From the NCBI GenBank assembly GCA_016709845.1, contig JADJMA010000017.1:1-29063 (forward strand): a stretch of 29,063 nucleotides of DNA, written 5' to 3'. Below, one piece after another: positions 1-9,415 of the stretch; within the stretch, counting starts at the first letter, position 1; every line of letters starts with the position of its first letter. The stretch comes from Flammeovirgaceae bacterium. GTDB lineage: Bacteria > Bacteroidota > Bacteroidia > Cytophagales > Cyclobacteriaceae. The notes under the pieces are model-generated. The model searched no databases and had not been told where the DNA came from. It saw only the letters and a program-made list of their open reading frames with translations. The position numbers and the translations under genes were made by a program.

Positions 1-1761
1 ACAACGGGTAAGATCAAGAGTCATTTAGGCATCGAGGCAACAAAATCATCATTCTCACATGATAAAGAAATAGTTCGGCCCGGCTATCATAAAATCGTAC
101 TCGAAGATTATAAGATCACTGCTGAATTAACTTCAACTGCCCGAGTGGGGTTTCATAAATACACTTTTCCAAAAACCGATAGTGCCTATATCAATTTTCA
201 TACGGGTGCATTTTTGGCTCATGGAAAAATTGATTCTTCCTATGTAAGAAAAGTCAATAGCCATGAGATAGAGGGTTTCTCTTTATTAGGTGCAACATCG
301 CGCAGACCAAAACCTACCTATGTTTATTTTGTTGCAAAGATTGATCATGAAATTAAAGAGTTTGGTGGCTGGGAAAATACTAAACTTCTTCCTCCTACAA
401 CAGAAGTAAATGGAAAAAACAATGGTGCTTACTTGCGGATTAAAATTTCTGACAAACCTGTTTTAATGAAAGTGGCTATATCTTATACGAGCATTGAAAA
501 CGCACGCAAAAGTAGGGACAGAACTTCCGAACTGAGATTTTAAAAAAACTTTTGCGAGTTCTAAGACAAATGGAACAAGATGCTGTCGCATTAGGTAACA
601 GGTAGTACGGAAAAACAAAGAAAGTAAAGTTTTGCAACACGGACTTTGGATAGTCTTTTGGGTAGGAAAGTAATTAGTAATGTTGATGGAAATACTGCGA
701 CTGACCCGGCGGGAAACCCTCCATAAAGCAAGTAGCATTGAATGATCAGGAAGCAGTTTTCCACGTTATAATTTCGACGCATTATGGGGAAGTCATTGGA
801 CACTCAATGTACTGTGGTCGATGGCATACCCGGAAGTATGGATGGCTTTTTGTAATACGATGGTAGACATGTACAAGAATGGGACTTAATTCCCAGAGGT
901 CCTTCGGGAGAAATTATACTTACGTAATGATAGGAGATCCTGCCGCTTCATTTTTGCCACAGCCTATAATAAAGGAATTAGAAATTGTGATGTTCCTCTC
1001 TTAACACAAGGTCTGTTGAAGAATGCTTGCAGGTGGCATCCGCGACAGAGCCGGATATGATATATAGCAACAACCCAACTGGCGGAGGAATGACATATTA
1101 CGTGGAAAGAGGATATGTGCCGGAAGGATTGGTAGGTAAAGTGGAGCACAAAAGATGGTGCATCTATGACGCTTGAATATTCTTATCAGGATTGGTGTGT
1201 GCACAAATGGCTAAGACTATGAATAAGGACAAAGATTATGAAGTACTTCATGAAGCGCTCTCAAAATTATCGCAACCTATGGAACCCTGAAACCAACCTT
1301 ATTCATCCCGAAATATCGATGGCGGTTGGATTAGTAATTTCACACCAATTGCAGAGCAGTTCAACACCATCGGTTTTTGCGAAAGTAATTCGGCTATCTA
1401 TTCTAACTATGTGCCCCACGATATGAATGGACTAATCAGTTTGTTTGGTGGTAAAGAAAAGTATACTTCCTTTTTGTCAAGTTCATTTGAAAGAGCGAAA
1501 TATAATGGTGATGAAGATCAGGGACAAATGGGTGCATTGGGTGTACTTATGGCAATTGGTCTTTTTCAAATGGACGGTGGTGTTTCGTTAAACTCACCAT
1601 ACGAAATTACGTCACCGATTTTTGATAAGATTGAGATCGCTTTGAATTCAGATTATTATCCAGGTAAAAAATTTATCATCTCTACGAAGAACAACTTTCC
1701 TGAAAATGTCTATATCCAGTCAGCTAAATTAAATGGTGAAAATTGGGAGAAATGTTTTTAA
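1..1761 (+). CDS. GH92 family alpha-mannosidase, 5'-truncated by window edge, frame-broken
   Basis: This is the remainder of an exported glycoside hydrolase family 92 enzyme, which in Bacteroidota removes alpha-mannose residues from glycans such as N-glycans using calcium. The first 543 bases give the end of the N-terminal beta-sandwich domain. The catalytic domain then follows in shifting frames: MIGDPAASF (about 925-955), GGGMTYYVERGYVPEG (1080-1127), TLEYSYQDWC, KRSQNYRNLWNPET (1253-1300), CESNSAIYSNYVPHDMNGL (about 1379-1434), the DEDQGQMGALG loop that carries the catalytic acidic residues (from 1510), and the C-terminal YIQSAKLNGE (about 1711-1740). There are at least four frame breaks between 544 and 1411. 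Between SSFERAKY and NGDEDQG (near 1500) about 70 residues usual in the family appear to be missing, although the frame stays open. The stop is at 1759-1761. Family assignment is firm; linkage specificity is unknown. Confidence 0.85.
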
Positions 1762-1901
1762 CCATAACGAATTTTCAAGGGCGGAGAATTAGAATTAATA
1801 CTGGGCGATAAGCCGAATAAGGGCTAGGGAAAAGATAGAAATGATAGGGCCCGTTTAATACTTCGAAAAGAGAAGAAATTTTTTTTTGGGACGTATGGCA
1901 T

Positions 1902-1920
1902 GACTCCGTGAGGGAGTGGC
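1902..1920 (+). repeat. Possible degenerate copy of the dispersed GGAGT/GAGACT intergenic repeat
   Basis: The segment reads GACTCCGTGAGGGAGTGGCC. It resembles the right half of the copy at 5058-5092 (GACTCTGCGAGGGTGAGTGCC). It lies 140 bases after the GH92 stop, in the same strand sense as the copy that follows the permease. ACTCC/GGAGT can also pair as a 5-bp stem. It is the weakest member of the set. Confidence 0.35.
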
Positions 1921-1929
1921 CCCCACATT

Positions 1930-1948
1930 CTGATTTGTAAAAAATCAG
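1930..1948 (+). terminator. Weak hairpin downstream of the GH92 gene
   Basis: CTGATTT and AAATCAG form a 7-bp stem with a 5-base loop, followed by TCAAATTTTAG. It lies in the 1762-2049 gap between the mannosidase and the PadR gene. The T tract is short, so this is only a possible terminator. Confidence 0.35.
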
Positions 1949-2049
1949 TCAAATTTTAGCAGATTCAAAGGATTTAGAATTAAAGTTCTCAATCCATAAA
2001 ACTTTAAACTTCACTTCCTTATATTAACTGCAATTACGAATAATATCTT

Positions 2050-2390
2050 ATGAAGAAAACAAAGCTCCGGTGAGTTTGAGAGAGCTCTATCCATATAGCG
2101 TAGCTGCCTTACAGCAAGAAGCCTATGGCGTAGAGATTAAACGCGAATTGGAAGGGCGGTTAAAACATAAGTTAAGTGTTGGTTCGATTCAATCCGCGTT
2201 GAAACGGATGGAAGAAAAAGGATTTCTCACTTCCGAGTTTGGCGATGCCACACAGAAAAGAGGGGGGAAGCGCAAGCGCATTTATGCCACCACTTCCTAT
2301 GCTCATAAAGTACTTGGTGAGATGAAGGACATTCGGGCCGGGCTTTGGAATTCTATTCCCAGCCTGACCTACGAGATGAAAACAATATGA
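2050..2390 (+). CDS. PadR-family transcriptional regulator, frame-broken near its N terminus
   Basis: This is a small winged-helix repressor of the PadR type, about 110 residues. The clear part (from about 2070) contains QQEAYGVEIKREL, SVGSIQSALKRMEEKGFL, and the basic wing with GGKRKRIYATT, all typical of PadR. The likely start is ATG at 2050 (MKKTKL), which matches the usual PadR N terminus. The frame is lost within about 20 bases and the helix 1 region is garbled, so the open frame begins only at a GTG at 2070. The stop codon overlaps the start of the next gene (ATGA at 2387-2390), so the two are translationally coupled. In Bacteroidota such PadR genes commonly sit beside FtsX-type permeases and probably control them. 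Confidence 0.85.
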
Positions 2391-5042
2391 AGCAACGCAA
2401 AGAAATACGACCTCCCCAAATGGCCACTTAAGTTTCTCCGATTCTTTTTGAAAAAGAATATGTGGAAGAGATTGAAGGCGACATGGAGGAAATATTCTTT
2501 AATAATCTGGAGGAATTTTCTCCTCGCAAGGCAAAACTCAAATACACGGTTGAGATACTGAAGTTGCTTCGACCTGCTTTGATAAGAAATTTTAAGACAC
2601 CATCCACGTTTAATCAGCACGCTATGTACAAAAACTATATCAAGATTGCCTGGAGAAACCTGATCAAAAAGAAAGCTTACTCGGCCATAAATATTTTTGG
2701 TTTAGGACTTGGCATTGCCTGCTGCCTTTTAATTTTCATGTTCGTTAAGGACGAACTCTCATATGACACCTACCATGAAAAAGGAGATAGAATCTATCGC
2801 GTAATACATGGCCGTAATGCTGATAATTCGGAAGGCAAACAATCGACCGAAACCTTTTGGGTTTGGGGCAACGCGCCTATTGGTCCGGCACTCAGCAATT
2901 ATTTTCCTGAGATCGATAAAGTGTGTCAGTTTTCTGGAAGATCTGATATTTTACTTACTCATGGAGATAACATGTATCAGGAGGATGGAGTTTTCTTTAT
3001 GGACTCAACTGTCTTTGATGTATTTAGTTGGAAGTTACTAAAGGGAAACCCAAAGACTGCGTTAACTGCTCCGTTTAGTATAGTTCTCACAGAAACTACG
3101 GCACGAAAATATTTTGGTGATGAAGACCCGCTTGGAAAATCATTGAAGGGTAGTGAAGCTTCGGGCCGGGGCGATGCGGGGGACTATTTAGTAACAGGCG
3201 TAATGGAAGATGTTCCTCTCAATTCACACTTTCGATTCAACGCATTGCTTTCGATGAGCACATTCAAAAAATCCCGACCACAAATTTTTGATGCCTGGGG
3301 TTATGTGGATTTCTATACGTACTTCCTAGTTAATGAAAAATTCGATCAACAAAAATTCGAAGAGAAGATACCTGCCTTTTTGGCCAAACAAACAGACGAT
3401 CCAAATTCAAAATATTCCATCGCCATTGAACCTCTTAAAGATGTTTACTTAAGAACAGAAGCCCAAAGACAACCTGGGGAAACAGGCAGTCTCTCTAATA
3501 TTTATGTGTTTTCTATAATTGGTTTGTTTATTCTGGTGATCGCCATGATCAACTTTATGAATTTGTCTACGGCCCGATCGTTGGAACGCAGCAAAGAAGT
3601 GGGAATCAGAAAATCGATTGGTGCCGCGCGCGGTAGTTTAATCTCTCAATTTTTGGGCGAATCGCTAATCGTTGTATCGCTCTCCATGATTGTTGCTGTG
3701 CTCCTTATGTTTTTTGCCTTACCAAGCATGAGTGATTTCACCGGAAAAGTTTTGTGATTCAAAACTTTATTACGGGACAGACTATCCTGCTGATTATAGG
3801 AATTATGCTTTTGATTGGTCTGGTAGCGGGTTCCTATCCTTCCTTTGTGTTATCTTCATTTATGCCGATTATGGTTTTAAAAGGAACGGCGAAGTCAAGC
3901 AAAGGAGGCACGTACCTCAGGCAGGTCTTGGTAGTTCTTCAGTTCAGTCTTACCATTGCCTTGCTAGCAGGAACCATCATTGTTTATTTCCAGATGAATC
4001 ATATCCTGGATAAAGATTTAGGTTTTGATAAAGAGCGCATGCTGATTCTGGATTACAACTATGATGAGGCGGTTAATGATAAACGCGAAGTGTTGAAAAC
4101 TGAGATGGAAGCGAACCCGGCAATTCTATCGGCAGCATTTTCGAGAAGTGTTCCCGGAAGTTATTTTCCGAATGCGGGTACGGAGATACAAACTGCGGAT
4201 GGTGAAATGAAAATGGAGGTACAACCCATTTTTCAGGTGGGGATGGATTTTATTCCGCATTATAATTTGGAACTCGTGGCCGGAAGATCTTATTCCCGAG
4301 ATCATCCTTCCGATACTCTTGGTGGTATTGTAATAAATGAAGCGGCTGCAAAGCAATATGGGTACACAAACCCGGCCGACATTGTTGGTAAAAAGTATAG
4401 CCAGTGGGGCCGGGAAGGAGAAGTAATTGGTGTGGTTAAAGACTTCAATTTTATTTCGTTGCATCGGAACATTGAACCCCTCACGTTACCGCTTGAACCT
4501 TATGCTTGTAGATACTTATCATTAAAGTAAAATCGGAGAACATAAACGAAACGATTAAACAGGTTGGCGAAGTATGGAGTCAGTTGGCTCCACACAGACC
4601 GTTTTTGTATAGTTTTCTGGATGATGATTTCAATCGGCAGTATAAAACAGATTTTGTTTTTAGAAAATTGTTCACCACGTTTTCGTGCCTCGCAATTTTG
4701 ATTGCCTGCCTCGGGCTTTTAGGATTAGCCACGTACACAGCCGAACAACGCACGAAAGAGATAGGGATTCGCAAAGTATTGGGTGCCAATGTGAACAACA
4801 TTGTAGCGCTGCTATCGAAAGACTTTATTGTATTGGTAGTTATTGCCATGCTTATTGCCACACCGGTAGCTTGGTATGCGATGAATAAATGGTTGGAAGG
4901 TTTTGCGTACCGGGTAGAAATTCAACTTTGGATTTTTGCCTTGGCGGGATTGGTAGCACTTTCAATTGCCTTATTCACCATAAGTTTCCAGTCTATAAAA
5001 TCGGCCTTGATGAACCCAGTGACTTCTTTACGGAGCGAGTGA
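2387..5042 (+). CDS. ABC transporter permease, FtsX/MacB-type with N-terminal permease-prefix segment; frame-broken
   Basis: This is an inner-membrane permease of the large FtsX/MacB class, about 880 residues once frames are joined. It has an N-terminal permease-prefix region (EYVEEIEGDMEE near 2455), then YIKIAWRNLIKKKAYSAIN leading into the first membrane helix (GLGLGIACCLLIFMFV). A periplasmic MacB-like core follows, then a three-helix FtsX block around 3500-3900 (RSKEVGIRKSIGAARGSL). A second periplasmic region ends near 4620, and a second FtsX block closes the protein (EQRTKEIGIRKVLGAN near 4740, ending VTSLRSE). Frame breaks lie near 2429-2455 (two that compensate), 3757 and 4530. The start overlaps the PadR stop. 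Such permeases work with a separate ATPase, not encoded here. Substrate unknown; antimicrobial or lipid export is a family-level guess. Confidence 0.9.
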
Positions 5043-5054
5043 GGTGAGTTTAAA

Positions 5055-5092
5055 CTCGGAGTGCGACTCGAGACTCTGCGAGGGTGAGTGCC
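5055..5092 (+). repeat. Dispersed GGAGT...GAGACT intergenic repeat, copy after the permease
   Basis: It starts with GGAGT at 5058, then GAGACTCTGCGAGGG at 5070-5084. It begins 15 bases after the permease stop. The same spacing and core words recur at 16952, 20877 and 22595, always between genes. Confidence 0.5.
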
Positions 5093-5312
5093 GTGCTACA
5101 CAAATGTCACAAAAAATATATCAGCTATTTTCTAAAGGATCTGAGCGATTTAGCCCTTTTTAGCTCATAATGACATAAGAGAAATATCAACAATTGAATA
5201 TATTCGAATGTTGGCGGCTATTACAGCGAAGAATTATAGATTGATTAAGAAGTGGTTCACAATTCCAACTAAATGGGGAGAATGTGTGTCTTATGAAATA
5301 AAAGAGGAAATT

Positions 5313-6014
5313 ATGAAATCTAAAGTTATCGCAATTGTACTACTTATATTACTTGGACAAAGTTGTTCAGAAGAATCAGTCGACTTTTCTTTAAAAGGCA
5401 CATGGATTGACAGCGAAAGTTTAGGATTTCAGTTCATAGAATTTTATTCAGATAAACAAGGAAGATTTGGTCTTTTCAGCAAAGACACCGAACGATATGA
5501 AAATTTCAACTATAGACTATTTGATAATAAAATAGCAATCGACTTTGAAGGAGATGACGCAGGAGAAACAATACATGAAATATCGTTTGACGGAAAAGAT
5601 AAAATTGAAATATCAGGACTTACCGTTATTCCAGAAAACCCGACAAAAATTTATGCAAGAAAAAGCATAATAACTGAAATAGAAGACAATGAAATTTCTC
5701 TTGGTGTAAATGATACCTATTTTGACTTTGAAAATGGATATAGATTACAAGCTCGCCCCATCGGAGAGTCAAGATGTCCGATTGGTGCACAATGTATTTG
5801 GGCAGGATATGCTTCTGCACAATTTAATTTAATTGTGGACGGGAATACTGAACACATGTTTGGCTTAGCTACAGTTTATATATCACCTGAACTTAAAAAG
5901 GACACATTAATAAATGGACTAAGATATACGCTTTTGGACATTACTCCATATCCCAATTTAAGCAAGAAATACAAACCCGAAGATTATAAAGTAACAGTGT
6001 CTATTGAAAAATAA
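5313..6014 (+). CDS. Small lipoprotein with CPxGxxCxWAG motif, unknown function
   Basis: This is an intact gene for a 233-residue exported lipoprotein. I chose ATG at 5313 (MKSKVIAIVLLILLGQSC) because it gives a proper lipoprotein signal with lipobox LGQSC and has AGAGGA six bases upstream. An in-frame start at 5208 would add 35 residues that do not look like a signal peptide. The first half looks like a small beta-rich domain (GTWIDSESLGFQF). The second half contains SRCPIGAQCIWAGYASA (about residues 149-165), a paired-cysteine motif I recognise from small Bacteroidota lipoproteins, followed by strands ending DYKVTVSIEK. It is visibly more AT-rich than its neighbours. A hairpin element starts about 30 bases after its stop. 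Function unknown; the cysteines could form a disulfide. Confidence 0.8.
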   Translation: MKSKVIAIVLLILLGQSCSEESVDFSLKGTWIDSESLGFQFIEFYSDKQGRFGLFSKDTERYENFNYRLFDNKIAIDFEGDDAGETIHEISFDGKDKIEISGLTVIPENPTKIYARKSIITEIEDNEISLGVNDTYFDFENGYRLQARPIGESRCPIGAQCIWAGYASAQFNLIVDGNTEHMFGLATVYISPELKKDTLINGLRYTLLDITPYPNLSKKYKPEDYKVTVSIEK

Positions 6015-6040
6015 AAGAACGAGAAATTGATGAGATAAAA

Positions 6041-6165
6041 CTGCCGTCAACAATAGCTACATCCAATGGCGGGCGAAAGTGTTATGCTATTGCGTTTGGT
6101 TGCGGTGGACAGAAACGTTTTCAAAACCGCCACTGCTTATGCACAATTTTAAAACGACACGACAA
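6041..6165 (+). repeat. Hairpin-forming intergenic element (attC-like candidate)
   Basis: This element lies between two lipoprotein genes. It begins GCCGTCAACAATAGC (6043-6057) and ends with AAACGACACGACA. CAATAGC (6051-6057) pairs with GCTATTG (6086-6092), and TGGCGG (6067-6072) pairs with CCGCCA (6127-6132), giving nested imperfect stems. Related 5' ends occur at 9948 (GCCGCTAACA) and 21149 (ACGGCTAAACA). The layout of short complementary blocks between genes resembles integron attC sites and Bacteroidota intergenic hairpin repeats, but no integrase is present in the window. Confidence 0.4.
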
Positions 6166-6257
6166 TGAGTAGAAAACTTACATCATGCCTTTGTAAGCGA
6201 TTAGGATATTGAAATTGGTGTTGACCTATAGCAGAATTCAATTTTAATAAATTTACT

Positions 6258-7349
6258 ATGATGCGCTTCTATCTTTTAATACTATTAGCAGCTAGCTTGG
6301 TGAATTGTACCAGTCAAAAAAATTCGAGAAATAGTAGATAGTCATCGTCAGACTTTTCCCTTAAGCCAGTTGGAATTAGCCATACCCGATTTCGTTTCAA
6401 ATTCGGAAGTAACAATAGTCAACAATTTTGCCTTGCCTGAGCGTTCTGAGATTGAACGAACAGGCGTTTCTATTTTACCCCTACTCTTTTTACAACCATT
6501 TTTATTCGAGTTATGAAGTATTTCTTGGGCAGGATGTGTTGGACGAACGATGGGGCGCCTATGTGGACAAACGTCTTGAGTCTTTTGCCTCTGACTTAGA
6601 GAACAACGGATTCAATCATGTACGCGTTGAATTTAAAAGGGCAGTAGCACATGGTCGCTACCTGTCTGGCTTTGTCATGATTGTCGGAGCCGGTAATACG
6701 GGTGCAGCAGGAGACGTTTCTCTGTCAAAGATGCTTCAGCCGGTTGCTATAAATCTGGCGTGGTTGGATAATGACGGAATCGAACAAAACCGGGATGTTT
6801 CCATCAAACTTGAAATTATGAAAAATGGGATGTACTCTGGACACGTAAGATCGCTCATGGGTAAAACAGTTGCCATTGCACAAAATACTATTGACTTTCA
6901 TTTCAATAGCGATATTCACGCGAAACCCCCTTTGCTAGACAAGGAGAAAAACCTAACCATGCACCTCTTCCGTATCAGTGATTTGCTTGTGTTATGCTTG
7001 GATGAACTTTGCCAGACTATTCTGGATGAGACTAGGGAAGAGGTTCCCCGGGTGTCAGTTAATGAAACCGAACTGCTGCAAGCGAGGAATCAGCTGTGGG
7101 AAAAAATCAGAGGCAATAAAATAGGCATAAAATTTATTCGAGGTTATTCGAATTCTGGTGGATTTCGTCCAAGTCAGTTCTATGACTTTGTTTCCCTCAA
7201 ATCAAACATAACAATTGATGGGTACCAACCGCAAAACGTTTTCGGTCGATCGGTATCTCTCCATGCTGCCAACATCTGGATTCAGGCATATCTACTTTAC
7301 ACCTGAGGAAGTGATGCAGGGATATGATGGAGTGTTAGAGAAAAATTAA
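6258..7349 (+). CDS. Unrecognised lipoprotein, frame-broken
   Basis: I do not recognise this family. ATG at 6258 gives MMRFYLLILLAASLVNCTSQ, a clean lipoprotein signal with lipobox SLVNC, but that frame stops at 6339-6341. The protein then continues in another frame (SQLELAIPDF near 6360) and in the long open stretch from about 6520 to 7290 (LGQDVLDERWGAYVDKRL, VMIVGAGNTGAAGDVSL, LFRISDLLVLCLDELC). After one more shift near 7280 it ends FTPEEVMQGYDGVLEKN with the stop at 7347-7349. An ATG at 6428 opens the longest single frame but is probably not the true start. The IS element begins about 70 bases downstream. The mature protein appears soluble, about 340 residues. Confidence 0.6.
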
Positions 7350-7420
7350 GGTACGTTGAAATGCAGATCAACCTTGTGGCCAGTCTTTTCCTACAAATGG
7401 CTCAGTACAACACAAGTAGC

Positions 7421-7434
7421 TGTTGCACAACTAC
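7421..7434 (+). repeat. Left terminal inverted repeat of the IS1182 element
   Basis: TGTTGCACAACTAC, an exact inverted match to 9092-9105. It lies 137 bases beyond the reconstructed transposase stop. Confidence 0.85.
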
Positions 7435-7571
7435 TCGCTTGCGGGAAAAATCATTCAAATTTATTTTTACTCCACTTTTGTGCATAACTCTGTTGATAAC
7501 TTGATCAACTCTTCGAAATTTTACTTTCAAATTTTTATTAATTCAAGTTTGTGATCTCGAAAAGTAAATTT

Positions 7572-9063
7572 CATGCTGACAAAAAATCATGTCCCTCTGT
7601 TGTGAGGGTCATCGCTGCTGCCATTACTGTTTTGCTTTTGAACTTGAGCATCTTCTTTAAGTTGTAGCTATGGCGGCCATCAGCATACACTTGTTGGCCA
7701 ATTTAATCCCACGCGTGTTCACGCGTTTCATGGCTAAGAAATTAATCAAGGTTCCTAACACAGGTTCAACCGTACTCTGCCGCAACTTTTTCATCTTGCG
7801 TGCATAAGAACCTTTCAAACGTTCATGCATTTTATCATAATACGGTTTATCCAAGGTGTCTACAATTCTCTTCTCTGGACTTTTTCCGATACAGCTTGTT
7901 CGAAAAGGACAAGGCCCACAGTCCGTGCGGCTCGTCCGGTATTCTTTGGCCAAGTGCCCATTGTTGCTTTTTATCTTCTTGAACTCAACCTTCTTGTTCT
8001 GTGGACAAGTGTAATAATCACCTTCTTTATCATAGATGAATCCTTCGCTCGTGTTTGTATTTTCCGAAGTTAGGGATGTAGCCAGTGATGTTATTCTCTT
8101 CCAATGCTTTGAGGGCTGCACCGCTGCTATAGCCTGTGTCGGCAATAATTTGTTCAACAAGGAGGCCTTGATCATCGAGATTTTCTTTTAGGCCTTTGAT
8201 TATCTTGGGTAAGCATTGAGCATCTTTCTTATCAGCATGATACGCTTCGATGTGCGTGATAACATGGTGAGATGTGTCTACACTGGTTTGTGCTAAAGTA
8301 GTTTAATTGTCTTGGCTTACCTGGCTTTACAGCAATACGGGCATCTTGTCTGTAGTACTGTAGTGTGTGTGATTGCTCAAGAACTTTGGCTGATAATCAT
8401 CGCTGGCATGTTCTTCCTTGAATTTGTCCGACCGGGTGCCGGGCATACCGTGGTAGGCTTTTGTTTTCCACCGATGATGTTCTTCTACTTTTTCTTCTTG
8501 TACGCATTTACTTTATGTGGTTTGTCCTCTTCATTAAGCCTCAGTTCATCAGCAAACGCATCGGCATCAGTCATGATCTCTTTCTCAACAATACTATCCA
8601 TGGATGCATTCGCTTTTATAAGTGCACTATCAACCGCTTGTCTGCGACCAGAAACCATCCCTTTGTTTATACACTCTTTCAATACGCGCTTAAACAATTC
8701 TTTAAAAACATCATCACTATAAAGTTGACGGGTGCGACTTAACGTACTATGCCAGGGAAGTGGCTCCTCTAAGGTATACCCTATGAAATACAGAATATCT
8801 AACCGCATGGATGCTGTGTTGATGATTCTTCTGTCACTCCCCAGATTTTCAAGATAACCTACCAGGATAAGTTTAAAGAAAACTGCGGGGTCGATACTTT
8901 CCTGCCCTTCCGTGCCATAGTACTTGGCTGTGGCTTTATAAATAAATCGAAGATCAAGGGTATCTTTTAATCTTCTGTAAAAATTGTCTGCCGGAACCCG
9001 GTCTGATAACAAAAAGTTGGTGAAGAGTCGCTCTTCAAATGCTTTGCGTCCTTGCATGAACAA
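7572..9063 (-). CDS. IS1182-family DDE transposase, frame-broken
   Basis: This DDE transposase of about 497 residues is reconstructed over several frames. The N-terminal part (9063 down to 8485) begins MFMQGRKAFEERLF and holds the DUF772-type region SIDPAVFFKLILVGYLEN and RQAVDSALIKANASMDS with the first catalytic Asp. The middle part (8484-8176) reads through three frames (FLSNHTHYSTTD, TSVDTSHHVITHIEAYHADK) and reaches IIADTGYSSGAALKALE with the second Asp. The C-terminal part has the zinc-ribbon-like cysteines CGPCPFRTSC and TVEPVLGTL with the catalytic Glu. The open frame stops at 7657, but shifting frame gives LKKMLKFKSKTVMAA and a stop at 7572, more like the usual family end. As written it could not make an active enzyme. 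Confidence 0.85.
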
Positions 9064-9091
9064 AATTAGTTATCATTTCGCTATCTTTAAC

Positions 9092-9105
9092 GTAGTTGTG
9101 CAACA
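9092..9105 (-). repeat. Right terminal inverted repeat of the IS1182 element
   Basis: GTAGTTGTGCAACA, the exact reverse complement of 7421-7434. It lies 28 bases upstream of the transposase start. Confidence 0.85.
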
Positions 9106-9415
9106 TGCACAAAATGTTTATTCCATGCTGAGTTGAACTGTTGAAATAAAACATTCTTTTCCTAATTTGCTTGCGGGCTATTGGACAGGATGCAATGGGA
9201 GACAGAATGGCCAGCGGATATAAACGATCTGCAACCGATTAACAGACAAATTAATTTAGATCGGGACGCAAACGGTGCAGCTATAAAACATATGCTGTAT
9301 TGTAGGTTTTAAAGTGTGTGTTCTTGAATTTCGTCAACAACGTGTGACAAAGATGTAGGTATTTAAACGCATACGCATTATAGCTAAGCGTTAGCAGCAT
9401 CGGACAGAGTGGACC
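9106..9415. other. 310-base gap right of the IS element, no clear gene
   Basis: A 40-codon open frame at 9190-9312 (MQWETEWPADIND...) is too short and unlike anything I recognise; it may be a remnant. Near 9375-9397 the words ATTATAGCT and GCGTTAGC resemble the 3' arm of the hairpin elements that end next to short genes in this window. They lie just before the start of the membrane protein at 9416. I see no promoter or terminator I can defend. Confidence 0.4.

Larger units (their letters stand above)
7421..9105 (-). mobile_element. IS1182-family insertion sequence with 14-bp perfect terminal inverted repeats
   Basis: The ends are TGTTGCACAACTAC at 7421-7434 and its exact reverse complement GTAGTTGTGCAACA at 9092-9105. 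They enclose one transposase gene on the minus strand. The total of 1,685 bases fits the family. I saw no direct target duplication: the outside bases are TAGC on the left and TGCA on the right. The transposase is frame-broken as written. Confidence 0.85.

Noticed and set aside
463..738. Minus-strand open frame across the GH92 gene
   Set aside because: It overlaps conserved GH92 coding on the plus strand and has no family-like sequence.
5208..5312. Upstream in-frame start for the lipoprotein
   Set aside because: It would place a non-hydrophobic 35-residue stretch before the lipobox; the ATG at 5313 has AGAGGA upstream and a proper signal.
6428..6520. ATG at 6428 as the start of the unrecognised lipoprotein
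   Set aside because: The lipoprotein signal at 6258 and the matching sequence between them show the gene begins further upstream with frame breaks.
8312..8742. Plus-strand open frames inside the IS element
   Set aside because: They are antisense to the transposase, whose conserved motifs are on the minus strand.
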